DNA of 64,000 nucleotides from Metellina segmentata (taxonomy: Eukaryota; Arthropoda; Arachnida; Araneae; Tetragnathidae). The stretch spans positions 26,116,714 to 26,180,713 of the forward strand of contig OX375880.1 of NCBI GenBank assembly GCA_947359465.1. The letters run 5' to 3'. The notes beneath the pieces are model-generated. The model saw nothing but the letters and a program-made list of their open reading frames with translations. It ran no database searches and was not told the origin of the DNA. How positions within the stretch are numbered: position 1 is the first letter of the stretch; every line of letters begins with the position of its first letter. The position numbers were made by a program, and so were the translations under genes. Positions 1-10,340 of this stretch are shown one piece after another.

Positions 1-328
1 AATTCTGTGCTAAAATAGACACAAGACAAAAACTACCCTGACTTGAGGAAAAAATTTTTGCTGTCCATCTTCAACAAATAGGATTTATAATTTTTCAGAT
101 TCAACTACAGTATTCAATTAATTCTTATAATTCAATCTAATTTTCAACTACATTATTAATATTTTTGATTCTTCAAAAATATTTTATTACTCTGCTGTGA
201 GAATGTACAGTGTTGAGCTCAGCTCAACAAGGGGATAGGGATATGGAACTGACAACATCTATCAATCATCATTCTTTTTTTTGGAGTAACTTTCGCAAAT
301 TAGTGATGATTTAATTTGCACTTTTTAG

Positions 329-466
329 GTGGATATACACCAGTCTGTGATGGTGATGGCTATTACCTATCTACTCAATGTCACACTGGATCTGGTACAT
401 GCTGGTGTGTTGACCGTCATGGAGTGGAATTTACTAACACTCGAAGGCGAGGACGCCCTGACTGCG
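329..466 (+). CDS. SPOCK: Testican-like proteoglycan, thyroglobulin type-1 exon
   Basis: This internal exon encodes a nearly complete thyroglobulin type-1 domain. It reads GGYTPVCDGDGYYLSTQCH, then the hallmark CWCVD, and ends at RPDCG. A polypyrimidine tract plus TTTTTAG precedes it and a GT donor follows at 467; both ends are phase 1. Spacing and sequence (GGY.P.CD..GYY..TQCH..TG.CWCVD..G) are like the single thyroglobulin domain near the C terminus of testicans (SPOCK, fly Cow), extracellular-matrix heparan/chondroitin sulfate proteoglycans. The next exon's acidic tail supports that family over SMOC or nidogen. Upstream exons (Kazal, EF-hand) lie outside the window, so the exact paralogue is an inference. 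Confidence 0.8.
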
Positions 467-865
467 GTATAAATCTCAAATCTAATAGTATTTTTTTTTC
501 ACTTTAAAATTTTTGTTTGTTTCTTTTGCATGCTTTGTTGCTTATTCCCCTGGTATAGAAAATTTTGGATCAGGTCCATAAGATCTTGTCTGAACATGAG
601 GAAATTGCCTCCTCTTGGTCTTTTACCTATAAATCCAAAGTTATGCTGGGTCAAGGACATGAGAGAGAATTAAAACCAGAACAGTAAATTAACAAGATGG
701 AAAACCCTTGTTTGCACTCTAAAAACATACTTTTTGTAGGACCACTTTTGAGTCTTTAAGTGATCTAGGACTACTAAATTGAAAGGAGTGGTGTCTGAGG
801 ACTTTTAGATTTCACCTAGGACTGGACCTCTAATGCAGTGAACAGCCGACCAACCTGTCTAGTGA
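467..865. other. Intron sequence, nothing recognised
   Basis: This is the 5' part of the intron between the two testican exons. I see no coding potential and no clear repeat before the SINE that starts near 866. Confidence 0.6.
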
Positions 866-1163
866 TTTAGGTGTTAGCCTCTAGATCGGAAAGTTCCTGG
901 TTCGAATCTGGGTCAGTGCATGGATGTTTGTAAGCGTACGGTGTAGAGGCAGCTGGTGCACTTTAAATCTGTCGTGGCCGAAAGTCCTCGCGTTGGGTTG
1001 ATAGGGAAGTTTGGAGAGTGGGGTGCCAGCTCAGGTGTTGCCTCATCATCTGACCGTTGTTCAAAATTACATGGTGTTGTCCTCGAATCATTCCCTTAGG
1101 GGATTAATCCCGGACCGTCGTCAATAGCCTGTTGTGTTGCTCTAGTTTGACGTTAATTAAAAA
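866..1163 (+). repeat. tRNA-derived SINE, family 1 (copy a)
   Basis: The head is tRNA-like. The B-box-like GGTTCGAATC lies at 899-908 and is preceded by a degenerate A-box region (GTGTTAGCC). A family-specific body follows, with recognisable stretches AAATCTGTCGTGGCC, GTTTGGAGAGTGGGGTGCCA, TGACCGTTGTTCAAAATTAC and CCCGGACCGTCGTCAATAG. It ends in GACGTTAATTAAAAA. The same body recurs at least seven times in the window. It probably depends on a LINE for mobility. Confidence 0.75.
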
Positions 1164-1213
1164 GACCTTACCCCTAAATTTATAACTCAAAATTCAACCA
1201 TATCACTTCTAGC

Positions 1214-1607
1214 CAATTACGAGTGGTTAAGGTGTTAGCCTCTAGATCGGAAGGTTTCTGGTTTGAATCCGGGTCAGTGCATGGATGTTTGTTTGTGTAT
1301 GGTGTAGAGGCAACTGGTGCACCTTAAATCTGTCGTGGCCAAAAGTACTTATGTTGGGTTGGTGCTGAAGTTTGGAGAGTGGAGAGCCAGCTCAGGTGTT
1401 GCATCGTCATTTGACCGTGGCTCAAAATTACGTGGTGATGTCCTCAGACCTCTCTGGGGGTTTGATCCTGAACCGTCATCAATAGTTCTTCAACTGATTT
1501 CTTCCACGCATCACCGGCGGGATGTTTACTGCCAGCATTTAGTCTAAATCGATTTATGGCAGAGCCGCAGTTTGCCGACCCCTGCTCCAGTATGACGTTA
1601 ATTAAAA
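1214..1607 (+). repeat. tRNA-derived SINE, family 1 (copy b)
   Basis: A second copy directly downstream of the first, in the same orientation. The B-box-like GGTTTGAATC is intact at about 1259-1268, and the body and GACGTTAATTAAAA end match copy a. It carries an extra segment near 1490-1585 (around ATCACCGGCGGGATG) that copy a lacks. Confidence 0.7.
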
Positions 1608-2897
1608 AATTACCAAATTACTAATGCAATGAGCACTCTGTCCGAGAAAACTCTGAGTGAAGTAGCGTTTGAAAGATGAAATTAACTTTAGTTATAGCAA
1701 CCCTTGTTGCTTTGAGAATGCACTATTTGAATGTCTGATCCTAGGTCATCGAAAGGTGGTACTGTGGGAAAGAGTTGAAGCTTAGGCACTCGAGAAGTGT
1801 GATGATTATTCCTCAAAGGATGCCTATTAGCATTTAGCTGTGAATATTTGGTCTTCCTGCCTGGAGATGATCCTGCCAGGATATAAACTCCCATCGTATT
1901 TTGCCCTTCCTTCTACTAGCACACTTGCATTCCATATGAAATCAATATTCCCAGCATAGTTAATATCGTGAGTAGAACAGACAACTTTTTTTCATCTAGA
2001 GCCCCTATTAGATCTATGCCAGTGGTAAGCATAAAAATTATGTTTACCAGATTTCATTGAAATGTCTGGTAACTTATAAGCACTTCATAGCTAAGCAAAT
2101 TGTCTTTGAAAGAAGGCATTCCAAATTTTCAGGAGTACTTCAATTGCATAGCTTTTATTTATTTTTTTAATTAAAATGTATTAAATGGAACAGAAATCAA
2201 TGTAAGAACCAACTTACAAAAAATCCCGATCTTCAGCTGCAATTCAGGAAATGCCTGAAACTATATTTTGTTTTTTTCTAGACTAACTTCAAAGGATGGT
2301 TGTGTGTTTATTTATTTTTTTTATTTAATTTTTTTTTTTTAATTTTGCTGTTTAAAATCTTCCCTACTTTATGTAAATCCTCAAGTTGCTGAACTTCAAA
2401 TATGTACCTTTTACGAGATCAGATAACTTGCAAATGTGACTTTCCGCTACTTTGCGTAAGCTGAATTAAAACCCTATCAGTGGTATTGGTACTACCTTGG
2501 CTCTTTTAATTATTTTTTGTTTGAAAATTAGTTTACTGGGCCTTTTCAATTCTGACAGCTATGCATTAATTTTTATGTCATAAACACCTTTCAAATTTTT
2601 TTTCTTAGAGGTTAGCAAGTGTGCTAAAACTTGACTTCCATCCAATACTCGTCTTGTTAAACTGTTGTGGTATGAACTTTTACTGCTTTGCACCAATTGT
2701 ATAATAAATAAAATATTGAATATACAAAAATCCTATATTTGTTCCAACATGCAACTAAAACTTCTAACCCGAACTGTTTATATCTTGGGCGAGAATATAA
2801 ATTAATTTCGTTTTTATTATTTTAAGTGTTTGAAAACAGAAGTTTTAAATATATATTTGGTATTTAAATGATGTTATAATTATGATTGAACTTTCAG
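1608..2897. other. Testican intron, nothing recognised
   Basis: T-rich intron with long A/T homopolymer tracts (about 2150-2340). I find no coding exon and no repeat family seen elsewhere in the window. Confidence 0.5.
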
Positions 2898-3007
2898 AGG
2901 GTCTGCTGAAAAGAGGCCAATACCATCGGGAGGAAACTAGGGACAGTGATCAAGAAGATGACAGCAGTGAAGAAGAAGGCTCTGCTGACAAACCATTAGA
3001 CTTTTAA
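2898..3007 (+). CDS. SPOCK: Testican-like proteoglycan, last coding exon (acidic tail)
   Basis: The acceptor CTTTCAG precedes the exon, and phase 1 joins exactly to the thyroglobulin exon ending at 466. It encodes 36 residues starting EGLLKRGQYHREE, then a run rich in Asp, Glu and Ser (DSDQEDDSSEEEG), and ends ADKPLDF before TAA at 3005-3007. A short, highly acidic C terminus after the thyroglobulin domain is typical of testicans. Several Ser residues sit in acidic context, but I see no clear Ser-Gly glycosaminoglycan site in this stretch. The product is expected to be secreted to the extracellular matrix. Confidence 0.75.
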
Positions 3008-6000
3008 GTTACCAAAGAGCAATTTTGTGGATGTTATTTCTAAAAACTTATACTCATAGCATACGTTTTAACCACATAAGTTTTTGTCTAGTGCACTAAA
3101 CATACACATTTATTTTGCTTGTGTCAATAGCAGTATGAAGATTATGCTTCAGACACACATATCTTGAATGTTTTCCAATGCTTATGTGTTTGCTTAAGCT
3201 TTTGTAAAGAATTTGTACAATCAGTGTGTTAGAATAACACTGTAACGTATGTATCTTTTTGTACTTAAACTTAGAGAGGAAAGGCTTCATTTTAAGAAAC
3301 AGTATTACTGGAGAAGTGATAAAAGAGATTATCGCTTTGTCTTTGTTTCCACTCATCCACTAGTACTATGAATGTATCTGTCCAATGTTTTGTGATTTGA
3401 AGTAGATTTTATGTGATGTTAGTACTTGAAAGTATAATGTTTTACCTGTTTAATTGTAAACATGTACATGTTTGGCAAGATATTTTTATTTATATATATT
3501 CGTCTGTTTTCGTGGTTTATGTTATTTTCAAGTATATTCTGAACTTGTAGAATATTTTACAAGTTTTTTGTGCTTTTATAGTTATGGCGTTTATTTTTAC
3601 TAAAAGACAGTTCTCAACTGCATTTAGTTTGAAGATTTCTTGTACTTGTGCAACTCATTTTATGAATCATACTTAGTGCCAAACATTTGCAAATAACTGT
3701 AGTTTAGATTTAGAATAATCTGTTTTTAATATTATATCTGCACATTGTACAGCATTAGGTGTTCTTTTAGATTACACTGTTTGTTTCGATTCATATTAGA
3801 AATGTTATCGAAGTTTTATCGATATTTATTCTAAAATATACCAACAAACATAAAGTATTAGATAATTAGGAGCAGGTTAAAAATTAATCTAGTTTTATTT
3901 ATAGGTATGACGATTATATAAATTTAAGCATTCAAAATATGCATTAAATCGCGTGAATGTTTTTCCCTACTTCTGCTTTGTATTTTCCACCCTTTTTTAT
4001 TTTAATGCATAAACATATCAATCCAAAAGTTCGTTTTAAAACTAAGTACAAACATATAAGACTTACAAAAGAATTAAACTACAAAATACTCATGCACACT
4101 TGATTTTGTTTGAAATGACTATGAGAGTGATTGTTGAAGTTTTTACTGTAGAAATGAAACAGTAATTTTTTTTCATGAAAATATGGTGTTCTTTTTTTAT
4201 TTGGAACTGTATTAAAATTGAGAAATCAACTTTAGAGCCTGTTAAATGTGATGTACCTTTTGTTAATTAGTATTTCAAACTTGTTAACTTACTGTGTGCT
4301 TAAGAACATTGTTTTTTCAAGATGTTCTCGGAATTTAGCTACGTAATCAGGATCAAATTCCTCCTAATTCGCTCTTCACCACCCCTAAAAAAGTTACATG
4401 ATAAAACTATTATATTAAATATAGCACTTAAAATTATACTGCTTGAGGAACAACTAATTGCTGCCTAGATTCAACCAATAGGATCTAATTAAGAATGTTC
4501 CATTCAACTGCATAATTCAATCTTATCTTGAACTGCAGTATTTTGCTAACCCTGAGGACTGTACATCATGTATATGCAATCAGTATGAATTAATCTAACG
4601 AAATTAATTGTTTAAAGACAATTTCTGATAGAAAAGGATAAAAAAATTAATCTATTCACTGTTTTATCCAGTCATTCATCCTAATATTACAATATCATAC
4701 CAGTTAGAATAAGGCATTAGCATAAAGCAGAAGTTTGAGAAATTTCCAATTATGTTTTATTTTCAATATAACAATTTATCAACATTGATGTACCCCTGAC
4801 CATTATGATAATTGCATAGCAATAACTGTATCCACTATTATATTAATTTAAAGGCTATGAAGTTTGATTCAACTCAAATAACCAATCTAACCCTGATATT
4901 AGTATGTAATATTCAGTGAACACCCCAAATTTACTAAAAGAATGGTAAAGGGTTAGTTGATGAATTTTTTTTTAATTTTACTTTGAATTCTTTCCAAAGT
5001 ACTGATTTTTCAAAGAAAAGTGTTGTTAAAATTTTCATCACATCTTGTTATGGAAACTAAAAATAAACGTTTTAAATTGCCAGGTTTGGTACCTTCAAAA
5101 TCACCTTTTCTTGTATTGCATATACTCTTGCACTAGACTTTTGAAGTCAGCATGTAGCCTGTTTTCTATAATTGTTTATATTCTAGTCATTTTGTATATG
5201 GATGTTTTTGTTTTTATGTGTTCAATGTTTATATAACAGAGATTTTTGACAACAAAATCAAAGTCTTCCATTGAGTTTTGATTGTTTTGCTTTTTAGCTA
5301 CTTATATAAAGGCTTGTTTATTTGTTCAAAAATGCTCTCTGTACGTGTTTGATAAAATTATGCATTTGTTTCTATTATATGTCATGTAAATTAGCAGACA
5401 TGAATGTTTTTGTTGAATCTCAAACAAGGCTGTTGTGTGCTATTTGTGCTTATAGGACAATGTGTTGTCTAGCAGATTTTAATTTTATTACTTAAATGAT
5501 TTTGTGTTTTTTATTTTTAGATGAAAGTATTCTGTTATATATGTTTATGAATTATTTCTCATACGTGTCTCATTTACTAACATTGTTTGATAGGGTATAA
5601 TTTTTACCTAAATTTATATTTATTTTGAATTTGTGTGAAGAAACTCTGTATTGTTATGTGTGCATAATTATTTGCTTTGTTTCAATTTTTTATGACGGTT
5701 TAATTCAGTTTTTCCAAACGGGGTAAACGTGTAAATTTGTGATGACAGTGATCTCTTTTCATGTTATTCATGGTACATTATCAGTGTTAAATTGTGTTGT
5801 TCTTTTTTCTTTAAAATGTTTTGTATCATTTATAGTAGATGCTGCAGTAGATTTCATTTTATATTATATGTTTATGCAGTGGAAATTTATCAAATAAACT
5901 TAAAAAATGCATTTTAAGTGTTCTAAACATGTTAATGGGTGTTTTAATGGAAGTGCAACTGAAACTACAAAAGTAAAATAAGAAGTCTTGAAGCCAGTCC

Positions 6001-6780
6001 TTTCCCTGTTATTGTTGTGTGATATTTGAGCTCATATGTCCACTGGTTTAATATGTTTTATTCCATTTTCCTATGTATGTTGCAGTATGATATATTGTAT
6101 ATGTGATTTTTGTCAGTATATTTGAAAACATCACTACTATTAAAGCATTTTAAGGTGCAACATTATCAAAAAATCAAATGCAGCTATTGTCTACTCCTTC
6201 ACAATAAAATCCAAATCTACTGTGGTATTGTTTACAAATATTTGCTACTGCAAAAAGTTACTAAAGAATTCTCATTTTGTTCTGTGCAATGGCAAAATAG
6301 AACTTATTAATATCAAATGGAATATTTTATGATTACTCACCTGTTCCTGTTAACATTCGTTGCAAATTCAATTATCTTTGCTTAACAGAAATGGATCTTA
6401 TATTGCACAGCATCATAGTTTTGTTACTGCGTGATATATGTTATTTTGTTCTATTTTAAGTTTTAAAGAAGTGTTCACGAAACTCGAAAGCTTTTATTGT
6501 TTTTAAGGGTAGATGACATTTTTATGATCATGTAAAATGTAAGTAGTTGTACTAAAATATTACAAAATGTTAAAATATAAAGAGTAAGCTGTGCCATGCT
6601 AAAAAAGTAATTCCAGTAGCTTACATGCTGCCAAAAAGAGGAGGATTTTACAAATTATCTTTAGAACTTGTTACAATTTTTGTACTAGCTTGTGTGTAGT
6701 CTTGTAAGTATCACAAGCAAATACAACTGTTGCTATGAACTGTCCATTGCCTCCAATAAAAAATTTTCAAAAGAATATTG
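3008..6780 (+). other. Probable long 3' UTR of the testican-like gene
   Basis: About 3.7 kb after the stop codon is T- and TTTG-rich, contains no SINE or recognisable transposon, and has no convincing coding potential. Candidate poly(A) signals are AATAAA at 5893-5898 and 6755-6760. The second is followed by GT-rich sequence (TGTGAGCCTGTTTT), a plausible downstream element. Transposon relics resume only beyond about 6.9 kb. A fragment at 4430-4560 resembles the start of the window (30-165). The UTR reading is an inference from position and composition. Confidence 0.5.
6755..6760 (+). terminator. Candidate poly(A) signal of the testican-like gene
   Basis: AATAAA with a GT-rich stretch 20-40 bases downstream. 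It is the last such signal before interspersed repeats resume. An earlier AATAAA at 5893-5898 could serve a shorter transcript. Confidence 0.45.
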
Positions 6781-8005
6781 TGAGCCTGTTTTAATTTCTT
6801 GTTCAATATTTTTCAATTTGATATTGAAAAATTGATTGAACATCACAAATCCTGGTTATAAAAAAACTCACTGTCATATCTACTATAAATCAGGTTACAA
6901 TTATAGCTAGCTAACCACTGCGTGGCCACCACAGTTCTTTTTGAAGGGCCATCTGTGAAGAAAGCTACTAAATTATATACTTAGGAAGTTAAGGTTTTTA
7001 ATTTTTTGGGTTAACATGAGAGAGAGAGAGAGAGAGAGAATATGTTAAAGCATAAGTCTCTATAGGACCATATGCAAACATTTAGAGGTCAGATAGGAGC
7101 TAACATCTGTTTTTAACTTTTATATCCATTAAATGGGTGACAACATGTTGGTTCAATTTACTTTTATATTGTATTTGGGGAGGGGGGGGGGAATAAGAAA
7201 GCATCGATCTAATGATTTTCGTTTCTTTATACACAAGTTTATTATTCTTTTTTGTTTAGAATATGCTTTTGAATTTTTGTTTTGGAACAACTTTTAAGAC
7301 ATTTCGGTGATAGTGCAAGAATTGCTTTTGAAAACAGTAAAATGTAAAAGCAATCACGGAGTCTTAAACAATAATTTTTAATGTGGATTGCATTCAGTTT
7401 TATGCATTGGACTTGACTTCTTATGAGAAATGGGATATTTCTGAAATACTACTGTAGAAACATTAGTTCAAAATGCATTTCAACAAGAATCTAGAAATTC
7501 GAATGTCATGTTTTGTTTCTAGCTTGCACACAGCCGATAATTTAAAACTAATATTTCAGAATAACGACTTTAATTATTTTCATTTCTTTCATGCTGATGG
7601 AAAGTGACGAAACATTTGCTAACATTCATCAGCGTTAATTTAGGCAGGAAGTATGACGTACAAGAACAACATAATGGGCTGTTGGCAATGGTCCGGGATC
7701 AATCAAGAAGGAAAAGATCCGAGGACAATTCGTAACTTTGAACCAGTCAAATGATAATTTCACGCCTGAAAGGATTCATTTTAAGAAACTTTCGAAGGAT
7801 TTTATTAATTGCTGTTTGTGGAAGAGGGGCTTCGAACTCAAAAGTACTTGAGTGACAAACCGGTTCAGCGGGAGATTTTTTCCCCTTTCATTTTTGTTTT
7901 CGTGGCATCACATTGTTGAAGGTGCATGTTCAATTCTTGATGGTGAAGCTGAATGCATGTCCTTTTCTTCTTACTCAGAAAAATGACCTTCTATATTCTC
8001 GGTTC
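6781..8005. other. Intergenic DNA with (GA)n microsatellite
   Basis: Contains a (GA)n run at about 7017-7039 and a poly-G tract near 7180. A short fragment at 6905-6935 (CTAACCACTGCGTGGCCAC) resembles the terminal hairpin of the Helitron-like repeat seen at 59.76 kb. No gene is seen. Confidence 0.5.
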
Positions 8006-8292
8006 GCGGTAGCCCAGTTGGAAGAACAACGGACCAACGACTTGAGGGTTGCGTGTTCAAATCTAACCAAAAACCGTCATGTACAAAAGGGCTGCTGCAC
8101 GTTAAATCTGTCAGGGTCTCAAATGTCCTTACGTTGGTGTGGTGTGGAAGTTCGAAGAGGTGGGGTGCAGCTCAGATGTGACTTCGTCATCTGACCGTGG
8201 TCCAAAATTACGCCGTGTTGTCCTCAGATCTTTTCCTTCGGAGTAGATCCCGGACCGTCACCAATAGCTCCAGTGTGACGGTAACAAAAATA
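8006..8292 (+). repeat. tRNA-derived SINE, family 1 (copy c)
   Basis: This copy keeps the clearest A box (GTAGCCCAGTTGG, about 8009-8021). A B-box-like TGTTCAAATCT follows near 8055, then the shared body (AAATCTGTCAGGGTCTCAAA, CTGACCGTGGTCCAAAATTA) and a GTGTGACGGTAAC end. It shows that the family head is tRNA-derived. Confidence 0.75.
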
Positions 8293-8336
8293 AATAATTC
8301 CATACCATATACCACACGTTGTGCACTCTTAATTTT

Positions 8337-8575
8337 CAGGGACCATCGTGGCTTAGTGGGTATGTCCATTGCGCTAGCAACCTTCGAGTTGTAGATGGTG
8401 CATGTTCAATTCCTGTGTCAGGTGTTGATTCCTTCCTGGGTGTATTTCTCTCTTCTGTGTCAGTAAAACTTTCATTGTGTGTCTATTACTTGATATTGTA
8501 TGTCTTGTGACTGGTTCAGCTTGTCCAAATATTGCCATTGTGCCATAAAACCCCAATCAACCAACAAGTTTTTGA
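8337..8575 (+). repeat. tRNA-derived SINE, family 2 (copy a)
   Basis: The head has an A-box-like GTGGCTTAGTGGG and a B-box-like ATGTTCAATTCC. The body contains GGTGTATTTCTC and CTTCTGTGTCAGTAAA. The tail ends CCATTGTGCCATAAAACC followed by CAATCAACC. The same body and tail recur at 27.2, 28.6, 36.7-37.0 and 38.0 kb, so this family is distinct from family 1. Confidence 0.65.
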
Positions 8576-8621
8576 GATCAAGCATGGCCATGTATGTGTA
8601 TTCGATTAATCAAAACGGGCT

Positions 8622-8932
8622 GCTGTAGACCAGTTGAAAGAGCAACGGATTAGCAATTGGAGGGTTGCAGGATTGAATCATAGACTTGAATCCCCTTAAA
8701 AGACAAGTGTACAAAGGGTTGGTACGTGTTAAATTGGTCGTAACTTCAAATGTCTTCACATTGGCGTGGTGTGGAAGTTTGGAGAGTGGGGTGTCAGCTC
8801 ATATGTGATCTCATCATGTGACTGTGGTTTAAAATTATGTAGTGTTGTTCTCAGATTTTCCCTTTCAGGTCTGATCTTGGACGATCGCCATTAGCCCGTT
8901 GCGTTACTTCAATGTGACGTTAATTAAAATAC
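8622..8932 (+). repeat. tRNA-derived SINE, family 1 (copy d)
   Basis: The A-box-like TAGACCAGTTGAAAGAG and the B-box region GATTGAATC are followed by the family 1 body (GTTTGGAGAGTGGGGTG, CTGTGGTTTAAAATTA) and a GTGACGTTAATTAAAA end. It is diverged compared with copy a. Confidence 0.65.
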
Positions 8933-9273
8933 CTACAATGTATCAGCAGAGCCACGGAGTTTGAAAATTGACCAACTAATTTATTGTCAGATTTGCTAGA
9001 TGGCAACACAACAATACAATGCGCGTATTATTCGAGTTTTTGTTTATAATTTTTGATTGGGGAAGCGAATTATATTTACCTTTTCTTTCAAAATTTACGA
9101 TCTAGTTTCATAAAACAGTCTATAAAAGTAGTTTCATGTGTTATGTGCTTATAATGCGATAGTTATGAGTGTTAACAAAGTTTTTCCATTCACGATAATA
9201 AATAGTTTTAGTATCGTTTCTAAATGTAAAACAAATCTAAACTAGCTTTTGTAATTTTTATGATATTTATTAA

Positions 9274-9294
9274 ATGGCAGAATCAAACCAACAG
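9274..9294 (+). other. Candidate 5' exon end with strong donor
   Basis: ATGGCAGAATCAAACCAACAG is directly followed by GTAAGT, a perfect splice donor. Spliced to the acceptor at 12102, it would put this ATG in a different frame from the protease ATG at 12106. It would then be a 5' UTR exon with a short upstream reading frame, not the protein start. It is the best candidate I see for the promoter-proximal exon of the protease gene. Transcript evidence is not available here. Confidence 0.3.
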
Positions 9295-9908
9295 GTAAGT
9301 TAAGCTATTTAGGGATGATTTTAATTCATACATAGTCGAAAATAATCTAAAACAGTTATGCACCTTAAAAAGTGTAATTTAGAAACCATTTGTGCGTGTG
9401 TGTGAAACACCTTAAGCATATTTAAACGTAAACCAAAATCTGTTCTAACCTGAAAAGGGTATAATGAGAAAATTTTTGCACCTTGTGAATACTGCCAAAT
9501 TTGTAAAATCAGTTAAGAATATGCTCTATGAAATTCATGCCAGGAAACTGGTCTTCAGCATTCACTCTATCCATTATATATAGCACAGCACTGCAAATAC
9601 TGTTCAGTAGTTAACATTCGTATGCACAAAGTACTTTTTCCTGTATTCCATTTTTGATATTGCATAATAGGACAAAAAAATTGAGATATTAAACAATTTC
9701 CAAGGTATTTTTAGTGGTAGGTACTTAGAAATTGAAACTTAGTTTGAAGGTTGTTTACTAGAATATAATTTGTTTTCCTATAAATAATGCCAAGATATCC
9801 ATGAATGGATTTTTATCCATTAGAAAGTATGAAAAAAACCATGAGTTTTTCCAAAAAATCATTAAAATTTAATTATTTTATTTAAATTAGATTTTAATTA
9901 GTTTAATT

Positions 9909-10335
9909 GAAAGGGTTCAGCACAGAGCTACAAAAATAATAAAGGGTATAGCAAATCTCGACTACAATGAACGTTTAAGTAAACTAAACATGTATACACT
10001 GGAAAGAAGAAGGAGGGGGGGATTTGATTCAGCTTTTCAAGTTGGTAGAACAAGAGGACACAGAGGGCTTAAATTTCAATAGGGATAACAGAACAAGGGG
10101 CCCATGGGTATAAATTGAATAAGACACATTTTAATCGGGATTTAAGGAAAAACTACTACTTTAATAGGGTAATAGACAGTTGGAACACGTTGCCAGAGAA
10201 TATAGTTAATTCAAAGGGAGTGTACGAATTTAAGATACAATTGGATAGTCAGTGGGAATTGGGGAGTTCATAAACAAAGGACCAGCCTTGTTGGGCTTGA
10301 GCCTGTAGCTGGTCGTCAATATTTGTATTGTATAA
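9909..10335 (+). mobile_element. CR1/L2-like non-LTR retrotransposon 3' end (copy a)
   Basis: Translation gives the end of a reverse transcriptase: RVQHRATKIIKGIANLDY, then ERLSKLNMYTLERRR, GDLIQLFKLVEQEDTEGLNF, NRDNRTRG and, after a frameshift, YYFNRVIDSWNTLPENIV. This is the usual C-terminal pattern of CR1/L2/Jockey-group elements (RVQ.RATK, LE.RR..GDLI..FK, V..WN.LP). A 3' UTR follows, with ACCAGCCTTGTTGGGCTTG and an ATTTGTATT-type tail. It is 5' truncated and frameshifted. Related fragments lie at 44.93 and 54.5 kb. Confidence 0.8.
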
Positions 10336-10340
10336 TTTAT

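Noticed and set aside
866..1160. A true tRNA gene at the tRNA-like head
   Set aside because: The head lacks a convincing cloverleaf, the same head recurs with a shared body in many places, and a SINE explains it better.
3096..3356. Minus-strand open frame of 86 codons
   Set aside because: Low-complexity translation, no homology pattern, inside the presumed 3' UTR.
7017..7039. (GA)n run as a regulatory GAGA site
   Set aside because: A simple microsatellite in intergenic DNA with no promoter signals near it.
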